41,447 nucleotides of DNA, from the NCBI GenBank assembly GCA_937967805.1, contig CALBTC010000221.1:1-41447 (forward strand), in the 5' to 3' direction. The translations under genes were made by a program, and so were the position numbers. Each line of letters starts with the position of its first letter. The stretch's first letter is position 1. Below are positions 17,205-25,438 of the stretch, piece by piece. The notes below the pieces were generated by a model. It did no database searches, was not told the DNA's origin, and was given only the letters and a program-made list of their open reading frames with translations. This stretch comes from an uncultured Anaerolineaceae bacterium. Lineage in GTDB: Bacteria; Chloroflexota; Anaerolineae; Promineifilales; Promineifilaceae.

Positions 17205-17264
17205 GCCTAACGTATTTGATACTGCCTGCCAGCGCGTGAAGCTGACATCGGACTGTATAGTGAA

Positions 17265-18140
17265 ATGAACAAGAAGAATTTGAATCCTTGGGTCATCATG
17301 GCCTTTGCGGTTCCGGCCTCAGGCATATATGTTGCCCGTCTTGTATTAACGGGCCAGTCATTGATCTGGGCGGCTGTGGGGTATGTTACAACTGGGCTTG
17401 CATTCGGCTTGATTCAGTCATTGTTCCAGGTGCGCAATCGTATGCGAATTGCGTTTCTCAGCACCGCTTTGGTGCCTATACTTGCCTATCTTTTTCTAGC
17501 CGGCTTAATCATTCTCGCTGGCATGGGTATCTTGCTTTATGGAGAGATACCTATAGGTTATGGGACCGAAATTTTGAGCATCCCCCAAAGAATAGGATGG
17601 CTGTTAGGAACTGTCGTGCTTGCCCTGGTCCTATCCGTCTTAGTCATTCCGTTTGGACTAATCGGTATCGCAGGGCGGTTGCTTGGTGATAAACTGTTAC
17701 CTCGACTATCAATGCGACTCCTGCCGAATGCCTCCCGAGAATGGTCATCGTCCCAGATTAACTACTTAACCCAACTGAATCAGGCACTGGTAAACAGTTT
17801 TAACATTGAAGAGATTCATACCCTTTGCTTTGAAATTGGTATTGATCACGAAAATATTTCCGGTGAAGGCAAGTCTGGCAAAGTAAGGGAATTGGTTATC
17901 GCTGTGAGTAATCGCGATTTGGTCTCCGAATTTGATACGCTTGTAAGACAAAACCGTCCAAATATTGCCCTGGAAAAACCGCCTCAGCCCTGGAGACAAG
18001 ACGAATCGATTCCAGAAGATTTTGCTGTAGAGATGGATAGAGTTGAACAGGCAAACTATCGGCTGGCAACGTACCTGATTTTATCACTGTCAGGCCTGCT
18101 TATAATTTTCAGCATACTTATTGCAGTTATATTTGAATAA
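17265..18140 (+). CDS. Membrane protein with an internal effector-associated (EAD7-like) domain
   Basis: 291 residues. Four or more hydrophobic segments occupy residues 9-140, followed by a soluble part and a C-terminal helix at 267-290. Residues 170-233 match my memory of the EAD7-type death-like adaptor: EEIHTLCFEIGID, then SGEGKSGKVRELV, ending RQNRPNI. Such domains are described as adaptors linking effectors to STAND or protease components in bacterial conflict systems; here the effector would be the membrane part (inference). It has its own promoter and no strong ribosome site. AT content is higher and codon use less G/C-biased than in neighbours, and it has no ACGGCCGT copy, which suggests later arrival. 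Confidence 0.65.
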   Translation: MNKKNLNPWVIMAFAVPASGIYVARLVLTGQSLIWAAVGYVTTGLAFGLIQSLFQVRNRMRIAFLSTALVPILAYLFLAGLIILAGMGILLYGEIPIGYGTEILSIPQRIGWLLGTVVLALVLSVLVIPFGLIGIAGRLLGDKLLPRLSMRLLPNASREWSSSQINYLTQLNQALVNSFNIEEIHTLCFEIGIDHENISGEGKSGKVRELVIAVSNRDLVSEFDTLVRQNRPNIALEKPPQPWRQDESIPEDFAVEMDRVEQANYRLATYLILSLSGLLIIFSILIAVIFE

Positions 18141-18281
18141 GCCAAGTGATTCAGCCATGAGGCCTGTATTCGACAGGTGCTTTTAGGAACTTTTATAATT
18201 ATTTCGGTCAAAATCAGGCTGCTTTTTAGGCAAACTGCCCAAAAATGTCACATTCATGTCATATAGTTGGCCCAAATCCCC

Positions 18282-18311
18282 TTGAATTGCCACTCCCCAT
18301 TTTGCTATAGT
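18282..18311 (+). promoter_or_regulatory. Predicted promoter for the sugar transporter
   Basis: TTGAAT (18282-18287), 18-nt spacer, TATAGT (18306-18311). The leader to ATG 18542 would be about 225 nt and includes the GTGAAACGTGAT dyad. The rest of the 18141-18541 gap holds no gene I can see. Confidence 0.5.
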
Positions 18312-18402
18312 CGTGGAACATCATGCACTTGGGCGCTCTGTTTCCCATGCCCAACGCCGCAGCGATTTCAGGCACTTTGGCAAATCTGGGAGTTAACCAG
18401 CC

Positions 18403-18444
18403 CGTGAAACGTGATGCGTAACCAGAGCTAAATCACGTTTCACG
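18403..18444. repeat. 13-bp inverted repeat CGTGAAACGTGAT in the transporter leader
   Basis: CGTGAAACGTGAT (18403-18415) and ATCACGTTTCACG (18432-18444) are perfect complements with a 16-nt loop. The same GTGAAACGTGA word forms part of the inverted repeat at 23267-23314, so a dispersed repeat is more likely than a sugar operator. Confidence 0.55.
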
Positions 18445-18541
18445 CCAACCCCACAAAAGCCAAAACACCTCAATTTCATTATTTACCCATGTGACGTAAT
18501 TTAGAGAATCGTCCCTAAGTTACACAAAGCGAGGAGAGAGA

Positions 18542-19900
18542 ATGTCACGTAAATTTACCCCCCTTATTTTGTTGCTCCTGTTGGCCATGCTGTTGGCCGC
18601 CTGTGGTGGCTCTGCCGATGAACCAGAAGCCAGTGACACAGACAGCGCCGATACGGCCGCAGACACCACAGAGGATACCAGCGACGAAGCCATGGACGAA
18701 GAAACGGCCGATGAAGAGATGGCCAATACCGTTGAGGTCTTCTCCTGGTGGACCGGCGGTGGTGAAGCCGCCGGCCTGGAAGCGATGATCGAGGTATTTG
18801 CCGAAAAATACCCCGACATCGAGTTTGAGAATGCGGCCGTTGCCGGTGGTGCCGGTACCAATGCCCGCGCCGTGCTGGCCACCCGCCTCCAGGCCGGTGA
18901 CGCGCCAGATAGCTGGCAGGGTCACGCTGGTCAGGAACTGATCGGCACCTACGTGGCGGCTGATCAACTGGAACCGGTCAACTTCCTCTTTGAAGAAAAC
19001 GGCTGGCTGGACGTCATGCCGGAAACGCTCATTCCTCTGATTTCCCAGGATGGCAACATCTATTCCGTGCCGGTGAACATCCATCGGGCCAACGTGCTCT
19101 GGTACAATCCCACCGTTTTAGCCGACAACGGCGTGGACGTGCCTGCCAGCCTGGATGAATGGTTTGCCGCTATGGACGCCCTGCAAGCGGCCGGCATGGA
19201 CGCCCCGCTGGCGATGGGTGAGCAGTGGACCGCCATGCACCTCTTCGAGACGGTTTTGCTGGCTTCTTTGGGGCCGGATGCATACGAAGCGTTGTGGGAT
19301 GGCTCTGGTGATTGGGGCAGCGCTGAGGTAACGGCCGCTATCGAAGATTTCGCCAAAGTGTTGACCTACACCAACAGCGACGCCTCCGCCCTGACCTGGC
19401 AAGATGCCGCCCAACTGGTTGTCAACGGCGACGCCGCTTTCAACGTGATGGGTGACTGGGCCGAAGGTTACTTCCGTGAAATCGGTTTTGAGCCGAACAG
19501 CGGCTACGGCTGGGCGCCGGTTCCCGGCACCGGCGGCAACTTCCCGTTCCTGTCAGACAGCTTTGTGCTGCCCAAGGGCGCGCCCCACCGTGACGCCGCC
19601 ATCGCCTGGCTGACCGTGGCCGGCTCCATTGAAGGGCAAGACGCCTTCAATCCGGTGAAAGGCTCCATCCCCGCCCGCAGCGATGCCGACCGCAGCCTGT
19701 ACGGCGAGTACCTGCTTTCCGCCATGGATGACTGGGCCAGCGACCGCGTGGTTGGCAGCCTCACCCACGGCGTGGTGGCCAACGATGCCTGGAAGTCTGA
19801 AATTGACACCGCGCTGGGCCTCTTCCTGGCCAATGGCGATGTCGACGGGTTCCAGTCGGCGCTGGTGGCGGCTTGCGCCAGCTCCGGCCCTTGCCAATAA
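18542..19900 (+). CDS. Carbohydrate ABC transporter substrate-binding lipoprotein (CUT1 family)
   Basis: 452 residues. A signal peptide ends in the lipobox LLAAC, with lipidated Cys21 then GGS. An Asp/Glu/Thr/Ala-rich linker (about 24-61) tethers the binding domain. Family 1 binding-protein features include VFSWWTGGGEA, RLQAGDAPDSWQ, the hinge region SVPVNIHRANVLWYNP and FNVMGDWAEGYF. It resembles the glucose/mannose-binding members, but the sugar is a guess. GAGGAG lies 5 nt before the ATG. It is followed by a strong terminator-like hairpin and then by two permease genes, an arrangement that gives more binding protein than permease. No ATPase gene is nearby. The acidic linker has the variant forms ACGGCCGC and ACGGCCGA but no exact octamer. 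Confidence 0.93.
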   Translation: MSRKFTPLILLLLLAMLLAACGGSADEPEASDTDSADTAADTTEDTSDEAMDEETADEEMANTVEVFSWWTGGGEAAGLEAMIEVFAEKYPDIEFENAAVAGGAGTNARAVLATRLQAGDAPDSWQGHAGQELIGTYVAADQLEPVNFLFEENGWLDVMPETLIPLISQDGNIYSVPVNIHRANVLWYNPTVLADNGVDVPASLDEWFAAMDALQAAGMDAPLAMGEQWTAMHLFETVLLASLGPDAYEALWDGSGDWGSAEVTAAIEDFAKVLTYTNSDASALTWQDAAQLVVNGDAAFNVMGDWAEGYFREIGFEPNSGYGWAPVPGTGGNFPFLSDSFVLPKGAPHRDAAIAWLTVAGSIEGQDAFNPVKGSIPARSDADRSLYGEYLLSAMDDWASDRVVGSLTHGVVANDAWKSEIDTALGLFLANGDVDGFQSALVAACASSGPCQ

Positions 19901-19918
19901 GTTAAATTGATTTAAGCT

Positions 19919-19952
19919 GGGGTAGGCACAACCAACGTGCCTGCCCCTTTTT
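19919..19952 (+). terminator. Intrinsic terminator or attenuator between binding protein and permease genes
   Basis: Stem GGGGTAGGCAC (19919-19929) with GTGCCTGCCCC (19937-19947), 11 bp including one G-U pair, a 7-nt loop, then TTTTT (19948-19952). It lies 18 nt after the stop codon. Partial readthrough would set the ratio of binding protein to permeases. Confidence 0.85.
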
Positions 19953-19977
19953 GTTGAATTATTCAGTTGCTCTGGAA

Positions 19978-20030
19978 AGACCCTAAGGGTTTGTACTTGA
20001 CTAAATTATCTCCTGCGCGGACAAACCCTT
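19978..20030. repeat. Inverted repeat of the CCC(T/G)AAGGGTTT family
   Basis: AAGGGTTTGT (19985-19994) pairs with ACAAACCCTT (20021-20030), and the left arm begins AGACCCT (19978-19984). Its wording matches the perfect inverted repeat at 27988-28047, so these look like two members of one family. Confidence 0.5.
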
Positions 20031-20075
20031 TTAGCGTTTAAGAAATAAATCGGGCAATTACCCGAGACCCCTGAC

Positions 20076-20111
20076 TTGTCATTCTTCGCCAAAAGCGGCT
20101 CAGAATGACAA
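20076..20111. repeat. Short inverted repeat TTGTCATTCT, copy 1
   Basis: TTGTCATTCT (20076-20085) and AGAATGACAA (20102-20111) flank CGCCAAAAGCGGCT. The reverse complement of that 14-nt core is present exactly at 38198-38211, next to another TTGTCATTC. It lies in the leader of the permease genes. Confidence 0.6.
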
Positions 20112-20205
20112 TTTGTGGGCTATTTGGTGAAACTACCCAAATAATTTTTTAAACTACAATAGGGTTTGTATCGTTACTTTGGAAATGAAATTGTGAGGAG
20201 GCGCG

Positions 20206-21093
20206 ATGCGCTACAACAAAGACAAGGTGCTCGCCGTTGCCCTGGTTTCCCCCTCAATTTTGGCCGTCTTCATTTTTGTTTACGGCTTTATTGCCTGGTC
20301 GGGGCGGGTTTCGCTGAGTCAATGGGTAGGCTTGCTGCCAAATTATGAGTGGGCGGGCTTGACCAACTACATCAACCTGCTGCAAGATGCCCGCTTCCAG
20401 ATTGATATTCGCAACACGGTTATTTTTACCGCTTTGTTTGTGGGTGGTTCGCTGCTGCTCGGGTTGGGGTTAGCCATCTTGCTGGACCAGGGATTGCGGG
20501 GTGAATCGTTTTTCCGCAGCCTGTTTTTGTTTCCCATGGCGATCTCGTTTATCGTCACCGGCGTTGTTTGGCGCTGGCTGATGAACCCGGCACAAGGATC
20601 GCGCATGAGCGGGTTAAATTTGCTGTTTGATCAGATGGGGCTCGATTTTTTAATTAACCAGTGGCATACCACGCCGCAGTGGGGCATTGCCGCGATTGCC
20701 ATTCCGGCCATCTGGCAAATGTCCGGCTACACGATGGCCCTTTATCTGGGCGGCTTGCGAGCTATCCCCGATTCTTTGCGCGAAGCGGCGCGGGTGGATG
20801 GGGCCAATGAGCTGCAAATTTACCGCTACCACATTTTGCCTTTGCTGCGCCCCATTACCCTCAGCGCCATGATTATTCTAGGGCATATTTCCCTGAAAGT
20901 ATTTGATTTGATCGTGGCGGTGGCCGGCAAGCAGGTGGCCCTCGATGTCCCCGCTATTTACATGTGGACCACCACCTTCGACGGCAATTTCTACAACAGG
21001 GGGGCGGCCATCGGCATGGTGCTGCTGCTCAGCGTGGCGGTGCTGGTGATTCCCTACCTGTGGTACACCCTGCGTACGGAGGCTGAGGTATGA
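20206..21093 (+). CDS. CUT1 sugar ABC transporter permease, MalF-type
   Basis: 295 residues with six predicted membrane helices, the first at the N-terminus after a short basic stretch. The cytoplasmic EAA loop that docks the ATPase is visible as EAARVDGANELQIYRYHILP. GAGGAGG lies about 5 nt before ATG 20206. Its stop codon overlaps the start of the second permease (ATGA), so the two are made in equal amounts. It forms the inner-membrane channel for the sugar delivered by the lipoprotein encoded upstream. No ACGGCCGT copy. Confidence 0.93.
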   Translation: MRYNKDKVLAVALVSPSILAVFIFVYGFIAWSGRVSLSQWVGLLPNYEWAGLTNYINLLQDARFQIDIRNTVIFTALFVGGSLLLGLGLAILLDQGLRGESFFRSLFLFPMAISFIVTGVVWRWLMNPAQGSRMSGLNLLFDQMGLDFLINQWHTTPQWGIAAIAIPAIWQMSGYTMALYLGGLRAIPDSLREAARVDGANELQIYRYHILPLLRPITLSAMIILGHISLKVFDLIVAVAGKQVALDVPAIYMWTTTFDGNFYNRGAAIGMVLLLSVAVLVIPYLWYTLRTEAEV

Positions 21094-21935
21094 CAACGAT
21101 TGCCGCACCGCGTAACGGCCGTAAACTTTCTACCCGCTGGCTGCTGTATTTGCCCCTGCTCCTGGCCGGCGTCTTTTATCTGATTCCCCTGTACGTGATG
21201 TTGAGCACCGGCTTCAAAAGCTTCGCTGAAGTTGATTTGCAAACGATGTGGCAACTGCCCTCTGGTCTGCACGTTGATAATTTTACGGCCGCTTTCGAAC
21301 AACTCGCCCCCGCCCTGTGGAACAGCATCCGGCTGGTTATCCCCGCCGCCTTTATCTCGTCCATGCTGGGGTCGATGAACGGTTTTGTCCTGGCCCGCTG
21401 GAAGTTCCGCGGCGCCGACTTCATCTTTCCCTTTTTGCTGTTTGGCATGTTTATTCCTTACCAGAGCATCTTGATTCCCCTGGTGGAGTTTATGCGGGAC
21501 ATCAACCTATACGGCGGCGTGCCCGGCCTGGTGCTGACGCACGTCATCTACGGTATTCCCATCACCACCCTGACCTTCCGTAACTATTACGCCACGATTC
21601 CGAAAGAGCTGATCGAGTCGGCCCGGATTGACGGCGCAGGTTTGTTTGAGACCTATTTCAATATTTTGCTGCCGCTGTCGATTCCCAGCTTTGTGGTGGT
21701 GCTGATCTGGCAGTTTACGGCCGCATGGAACGATTTCCTCTTTGCCGTCGTGCTCACCAGCCCCGGCAACTGGCCCATCACCGTGGCGCTCAACAACATG
21801 GCCGGCAGCCAGATTATCGAGTGGAATGTGCAGATGGCCGGGGCATTTCTGGCCGCTGTGCCCACCCTGCTGGTGTACATTTTTTTGGGCCGTTACTTCC
21901 TGCGCGGCTTGATGGCTGGTGCGTTGAAAGGCTAA
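21090..21935 (+). CDS. CUT1 sugar ABC transporter permease, MalG-type
   Basis: 281 residues with six helices, the second half of the transporter heterodimer. The EAA loop reads ESARIDGAGLFETYFNILLP. A short N-terminal cytoplasmic stretch contains the ACGGCCGT at 21115 as Asn-Gly-Arg. The operon ends here without a nucleotide-binding subunit, so the pump must use an ATPase encoded elsewhere, as in MsmX/MsiK-type shared systems. A bidirectional hairpin separates it from the convergent gene at 22039. Confidence 0.93.
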   Translation: MTTIAAPRNGRKLSTRWLLYLPLLLAGVFYLIPLYVMLSTGFKSFAEVDLQTMWQLPSGLHVDNFTAAFEQLAPALWNSIRLVIPAAFISSMLGSMNGFVLARWKFRGADFIFPFLLFGMFIPYQSILIPLVEFMRDINLYGGVPGLVLTHVIYGIPITTLTFRNYYATIPKELIESARIDGAGLFETYFNILLPLSIPSFVVVLIWQFTAAWNDFLFAVVLTSPGNWPITVALNNMAGSQIIEWNVQMAGAFLAAVPTLLVYIFLGRYFLRGLMAGALKG

Positions 21936-21974
21936 ATTTCAGGTTTTGCGGTACCGTGAGTTAAAAAAATTAAT

Positions 21975-22040
21975 GGGACGGTGATAAACGCAGATGACGC
22001 TGATTTTTTATCTGCGTTCATCAGTGTTGATCGGCGTCCT
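21975..22040. terminator. Bidirectional hairpin between convergent genes
   Basis: Inner arms AACGCAGAT (21987-21995) and ATCTGCGTT (22010-22018), with outer words GGGACGGTGAT and ATCGGCGTCC also pairing partly. It lies between the permease stop and the convergent gene's stop. Its words (cgcagat, atctgcgtt) recur in other intergenic repeats, so it may be a mobile repeat used as a transcript end. Confidence 0.5.
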
Positions 22041-22719
22041 ATTTTAATTGGGAATTGGCAATCAGTAGAAGGGGATACAGATGTGCCCATAATTGGGGCC
22101 AGGCGGTGAGGTTGGTCTGTGGGGCGGTGAGCTGGCTGAAAAAGGTTTGCAGCTCAATGATTTTTGGTTTGGGGCCGAGCAAAGCGGTATGAAGCTGTTC
22201 GGCAGTTTTGTAGTAGCTGCGGAACTCCGGCCAGGGCAGGAGTTGTTCGGCCGTTTTTTGCAGGCTGGTGATGAGTTGGGTAACGGCCGTATGCCGTAAA
22301 ATCGGATCATCCACAATTTCCCTAATCGTTTGGCTCTCTTTGATGCCGTCCAGCGTAACGTGGCCGCCGCTCAGCGTGGCCACCAGCAGCGCCAGCGACA
22401 GATTTTCCCCAAACGGTTCCGCCGGTGCTTTGAAGTTGTTGGCAACGGCCGTTGCACCCGCCTCGGTTATGTAATACAGCTTGCCATCACCATACCGATT
22501 CCAACGATAGCGCAGCAAGCCAGCATCACACAAGCTGTCTAAATCACTGATTCGCTTAAACTTAAAGCTTTCTTGCCCTTGCAGGAAGATGGCAAACTGC
22601 GTCGTTGGCTGGCCTGCTGGAAAGGGCACAATTGGCTCTTTCAGCTTGCCCGCCTCGATGAAGCCAACCAGCGTCTTGAGTAAGGTCTTTTGTTCTGTCG
22701 TTAACAAAAACAAACCCAT
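22039..22719 (-). CDS. Unrecognised protein, possible N-terminal winged helix
   Basis: 226 residues, soluble, no signal peptide. The first 110 residues have the look of a winged-helix fold: a helix (TTEQKTLLKTLVGFIEAG), then RISDLDSLCDAGLLRYRW and a strand pair KLYYITEAGATAVANN, where TEAG is typical of wing regions. The C-terminal half is helical, with no motif I know. I do not assign a function. It contains two ACGGCCGT copies as Thr-Ala-Val. It sits alone after the inverted repeat at 22778-22833 and converges on the transporter operon. Confidence 0.65.
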   Translation of the reverse strand: MGLFLLTTEQKTLLKTLVGFIEAGKLKEPIVPFPAGQPTTQFAIFLQGQESFKFKRISDLDSLCDAGLLRYRWNRYGDGKLYYITEAGATAVANNFKAPAEPFGENLSLALLVATLSGGHVTLDGIKESQTIREIVDDPILRHTAVTQLITSLQKTAEQLLPWPEFRSYYKTAEQLHTALLGPKPKIIELQTFFSQLTAPQTNLTAWPQLWAHLYPLLLIANSQLK

Positions 22720-22777
22720 AACAACCCCACTTTTTTTCCTAGGAGATGGCTTTGCCCTTGCTTTGTAGGTTCTCGGT

Positions 22778-22833
22778 AGATTGGACCAATTTGCAGATAT
22801 TTAAGCCATTAACACAGTAAATTGGTCCAATCT
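22778..22833. repeat. GATTGGACCAA inverted repeat, copy 1
   Basis: AGATTGGACCAATTT (22778-22792) and AAATTGGTCCAATCT (22819-22833) are a perfect 15-bp inverted repeat; each arm is itself nearly palindromic (ATTGG-N-CCAAT). On the minus strand it starts 4 nt after the lipoprotein stop codon. A homologous copy lies at 25439-25494 in the same orientation. Confidence 0.7.
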
Positions 22834-22837
22834 TGTC

Positions 22838-23212
22838 CTACGAGGCTACCTCTTCTTCAAAGCCGCAAATCTGGCCGCCTTCAAATTCAAATATCACGCT
22901 GCGATCAAATTGGGAAGGTGTTTCATCGTCTAGCTGCTGGGTGATCGTGAAGCTGCACGCCACACCACTGCCGCGAGCGGCACAGCTCACACGCTCAAAA
23001 GTGTAATCACCCCGTTCTGCGGCGGTAACGTCTACAAGCCCAGACATGACGTCGTCGGCGCGTTCCGGGCAGGCCAGGCTGGTGGCTGTGTCGATGTCAC
23101 CCTCTTCCAATGCTTCGATGTATTGAACGGCCGTTGCCACATTGTCTCCACTGCTGCAAGCGGCCAATCCGGTCAGTAAAATAAAGATGATCAGCAAAAT
23201 TAACTTCTTCAT
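22838..23212 (-). CDS. Small secreted lipoprotein of unknown function
   Basis: 124 residues. The signal peptide MKKLILLIIFILLTGLAAC ends in a lipobox with Cys19 followed by SSGD. The mature part is acidic and has four further cysteines, which could form disulfides outside the cell. Its start (VATAVQYIEALEEGDIDTA) resembles the small nuclear-transport-factor-like DUF4878 lipoproteins; this is a resemblance only. A ribosome site AAGGAG lies before the ATG (minus strand, about 23218-23223). Confidence 0.75.
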   Translation of the reverse strand: MKKLILLIIFILLTGLAACSSGDNVATAVQYIEALEEGDIDTATSLACPERADDVMSGLVDVTAAERGDYTFERVSCAARGSGVACSFTITQQLDDETPSQFDRSVIFEFEGGQICGFEEEVAS

Positions 23213-23266
23213 TTTTTGCTCCTTGGTAAGTTCGTATCAGGGCACGTGGCCCTGTATCTACATTTG

Positions 23267-23314
23267 TGCGTGATGCGTGAAACGTGACTTTGATCACGTT
23301 TCACGCATCACGCA
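23267..23314. repeat. Perfect 21-bp inverted repeat
   Basis: Arms 23267-23287 and 23294-23314 are exact complements around a 6-nt loop; each arm contains the tandem word GCGTGAT-GCGTGA followed by AACGTGA. It lies 21 nt after the pncB stop codon. No T-run follows on the minus strand, so it is not a classical terminator. It shares GTGAAACGTGA with the dyad at 18403-18444. Confidence 0.7.
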
Positions 23315-23334
23315 TCACTTACTTTTGTTCCCGA

Positions 23335-24891
23335 TCATGTCGTTTTTTCCTCCTTGAAAGCGGCAATGAGGTCTTGCTTTAACTGCCACAGGGCAGGGGT
23401 TAATGAAACGTGATAAATGTGTGGATTAAGCAAGCGGCGTACGCCCACGTCCAGTTTTTCCAGGTCCTTTTGGCGCTGGTCCCGAATTTGTTCCAGGTCC
23501 GGCAGCTCAAACGCCGGCTTGCCTTCTTGCCAGACAGGTTGCAGCAGCGGCTCAATCTCTGAAACCTGGTCTGCTGCAAGCTGGCGATTGGTGCTCGCCT
23601 CTAATGGATGTTGCAATTCCAATGGGTCCATCTGGCGCGGATCTTCGTCGCTGCGGCTGAGCAAATCGGCCGTGGCCTGCTGCCGCGCGTCATAAACGCG
23701 CCACACCTGCTTGTGGCCGGGATTGGGCGTTTTGGCCGGTGTCTCCGAAATTTTGATGGCCGGTTGCCACGCGCCGTCTTCCTGGACGGCCACCAATTTA
23801 TAAACACCATCCAGCGCGGCGCTGCCGGCCGATGTAATCAGCCGGGTGCCGACGCCGTAAATGAGACGGCCGATTACCTCACTGGCTTCCATCTCCTGGT
23901 AAATGCACTCCTCCCGAATCTGGGACAAAATTTGCAGCATCGTCATCTCGTCCAGTTGGTTAGACAGGACAATGTTGGTGTTGGGGAAGCCAGCATCGTT
24001 AAGCATTTTGGCCGAGCGCACCGCCAGATGGGCCAGGTCGCCGGAATCGAGCCGGATACCGATGGGATCATGCCCTTTGCGGCGCAGTTCTTCAAAAACT
24101 TTGATGGCGTTGGGAATGCCGCTCTCCAGCGTATTGATCGTATCCACTAGCAGCAAACAATCGTCAGGATACAGGTCGGCATAGGCGCGGAATGCGCCCA
24201 GCTCGCCATCGCCCAGGGCCATGAAAAGCTGCACCATGCTGTGCGCGTGGGTGCCCTGCGGCGGCAGCCCCAGCGTGTGCGAAAGGCCGGTGTTGGAAGT
24301 GAAATCGGCCCCGCCAATGAGCGCAGCGCGGGCCCCGGCGTTGACGCCTCGTTCCGGGCCGCGCCTCATGCCAAATTCCAGCACCGTCTGCCCTTGCCCG
24401 GCCTGGTTGATGCGGGCGGCCTTGGTGGCAATCAGTGTGGGGTAATTTAGATGGTTGAGCAGGGACGTTTCCAGGATTTGGGCCATCGCCAGCGGGCCCT
24501 GCACGACGGTGAGGGGTACGTTGGGATGCACCACGCGGCCTTCGGGGATGGCGTTCAGGGTGAGGCTGTCAAAGGAGCCGTTTTTTTGCAGCCAGTCCAG
24601 AAAATCATCGTGGAACAAACGGCCGTTGCGCCCCTTCTGCCCGCGCAGATAAGCAATATCTTCTTCGCGGAACTGTGCCGTTTGCATCCAGCCCAGCAAT
24701 GAGGCCAGGCCGGCGTTGATGCAGTAGCCGGCCTTGTGCGCGCCATAATCGGGATAGGTGCGGAAGAAATGGTCAAACTGCACCACCCGTTCGTGCAGCC
24801 CCATGTGGAAATAGAGCTGGGCCATGGTGAGCTGGTATTGATCGGTGAAGAGAATGCCTTCGGCCGTTTGGCGGTCTATTGTTGTATTCAT
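23335..24891 (-). CDS. pncB: Nicotinate phosphoribosyltransferase
   Basis: Joins nicotinate to PRPP to give nicotinate mononucleotide for NAD salvage (Preiss-Handler pathway), using ATP. At 518 residues it belongs to the longer bacterial/eukaryotic-like form. Recognisable parts are the N-terminal [25 protein letters not shown], the substrate loop [38 protein letters not shown] and the late GVYKLVAV. Its ATG lies in the stop codon of the APS kinase gene (4-bp overlap), so the two are translationally coupled, an unusual pairing of NAD salvage with a sulfate-activation-type kinase. One ACGGCCGT as Asn-Gly-Arg. Confidence 0.95.
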   Translation of the reverse strand: MNTTIDRQTAEGILFTDQYQLTMAQLYFHMGLHERVVQFDHFFRTYPDYGAHKAGYCINAGLASLLGWMQTAQFREEDIAYLRGQKGRNGRLFHDDFLDWLQKNGSFDSLTLNAIPEGRVVHPNVPLTVVQGPLAMAQILETSLLNHLNYPTLIATKAARINQAGQGQTVLEFGMRRGPERGVNAGARAALIGGADFTSNTGLSHTLGLPPQGTHAHSMVQLFMALGDGELGAFRAYADLYPDDCLLLVDTINTLESGIPNAIKVFEELRRKGHDPIGIRLDSGDLAHLAVRSAKMLNDAGFPNTNIVLSNQLDEMTMLQILSQIREECIYQEMEASEVIGRLIYGVGTRLITSAGSAALDGVYKLVAVQEDGAWQPAIKISETPAKTPNPGHKQVWRVYDARQQATADLLSRSDEDPRQMDPLELQHPLEASTNRQLAADQVSEIEPLLQPVWQEGKPAFELPDLEQIRDQRQKDLEKLDVGVRRLLNPHIYHVSLTPALWQLKQDLIAAFKEEKTT

Positions 24892-25424
24892 TTCAGTTTC
24901 ATCGTTCCTTGTTGTGTCAGGTGGTTAAAAATTTTGCGGGCACAATTGGCGGCGGATTGGGCTTCGCTGTCCACGGTGATTTCTGGGGAGGCGGGTGCTT
25001 CATAGGGAACCTGTAGGCCGGGTACGGCCGTTGCCTTCCCTTCCTGCGCCATTTGGTAAATTCCTTTTTTATCACGAGCCATGGCCGTGGCCAACGAGCA
25101 TTTGACGTAAATCTCGGCAAAGTTCGCGATATGTGCTCTGGCCGCATCACGGTAATGCTGCTTATGCCCGGTGGCGGCGATAATCACCGGCACGCCGTTG
25201 CTGACCAGCAGTTCAGCGATGTAGGCCAGCGTGCGGTAAAACTGATCGCGCTCAGCCTCGCTGTAGGTAGGATTTGGCGTCAGCCGCCGCCGCATCTCAT
25301 CCGAATCCAATATCTGGCAGAAAATTTTCTCCTGGGCCAAAAGGTGCGTTAACTCTTTGGCAATGGTTGTTTTCCCCGAAGCGGGCAGTCCGGTCAACCA
25401 TAGGGCAATCGGTTTGGTTATCAT
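24888..25424 (-). CDS. cysC: Adenylylsulfate kinase-like P-loop kinase
   Basis: 178 residues from ATG 25424. Features of APS kinase: Walker [35 protein letters not shown], a hydrophobic strand VPVIIAATG, a KGIY motif, and the late PYEAP-EITVDS region. APS kinase makes PAPS from APS, but there is no sulfate adenylyltransferase nearby. Together with the coupling to pncB this leaves open a related small-molecule kinase. An in-frame ATG at 25436 falls at the edge of the inverted repeat, so 25424 is preferred. The motif LDSDEM differs from the more usual LDGDN/E-(V/L)R. Confidence 0.83.
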   Translation of the reverse strand: MITKPIALWLTGLPASGKTTIAKELTHLLAQEKIFCQILDSDEMRRRLTPNPTYSEAERDQFYRTLAYIAELLVSNGVPVIIAATGHKQHYRDAARAHIANFAEIYVKCSLATAMARDKKGIYQMAQEGKATAVPGLQVPYEAPASPEITVDSEAQSAANCARKIFNHLTQQGTMKLK

Positions 25425-25438
25425 TTCAGTTCTCATGG

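Noticed and set aside
18403..18444. LacI-type operator for the sugar transporter
   Set aside because: The dyad shares GTGAAACGTGA with the inverted repeat at 23267 between unrelated genes, so a dispersed repeat explains it better.
23267..23314. Intrinsic terminator after pncB
   Set aside because: The hairpin is strong but no T-run follows on the minus strand, and the same word family occurs in a leader at 18403, so I list it as a repeat.
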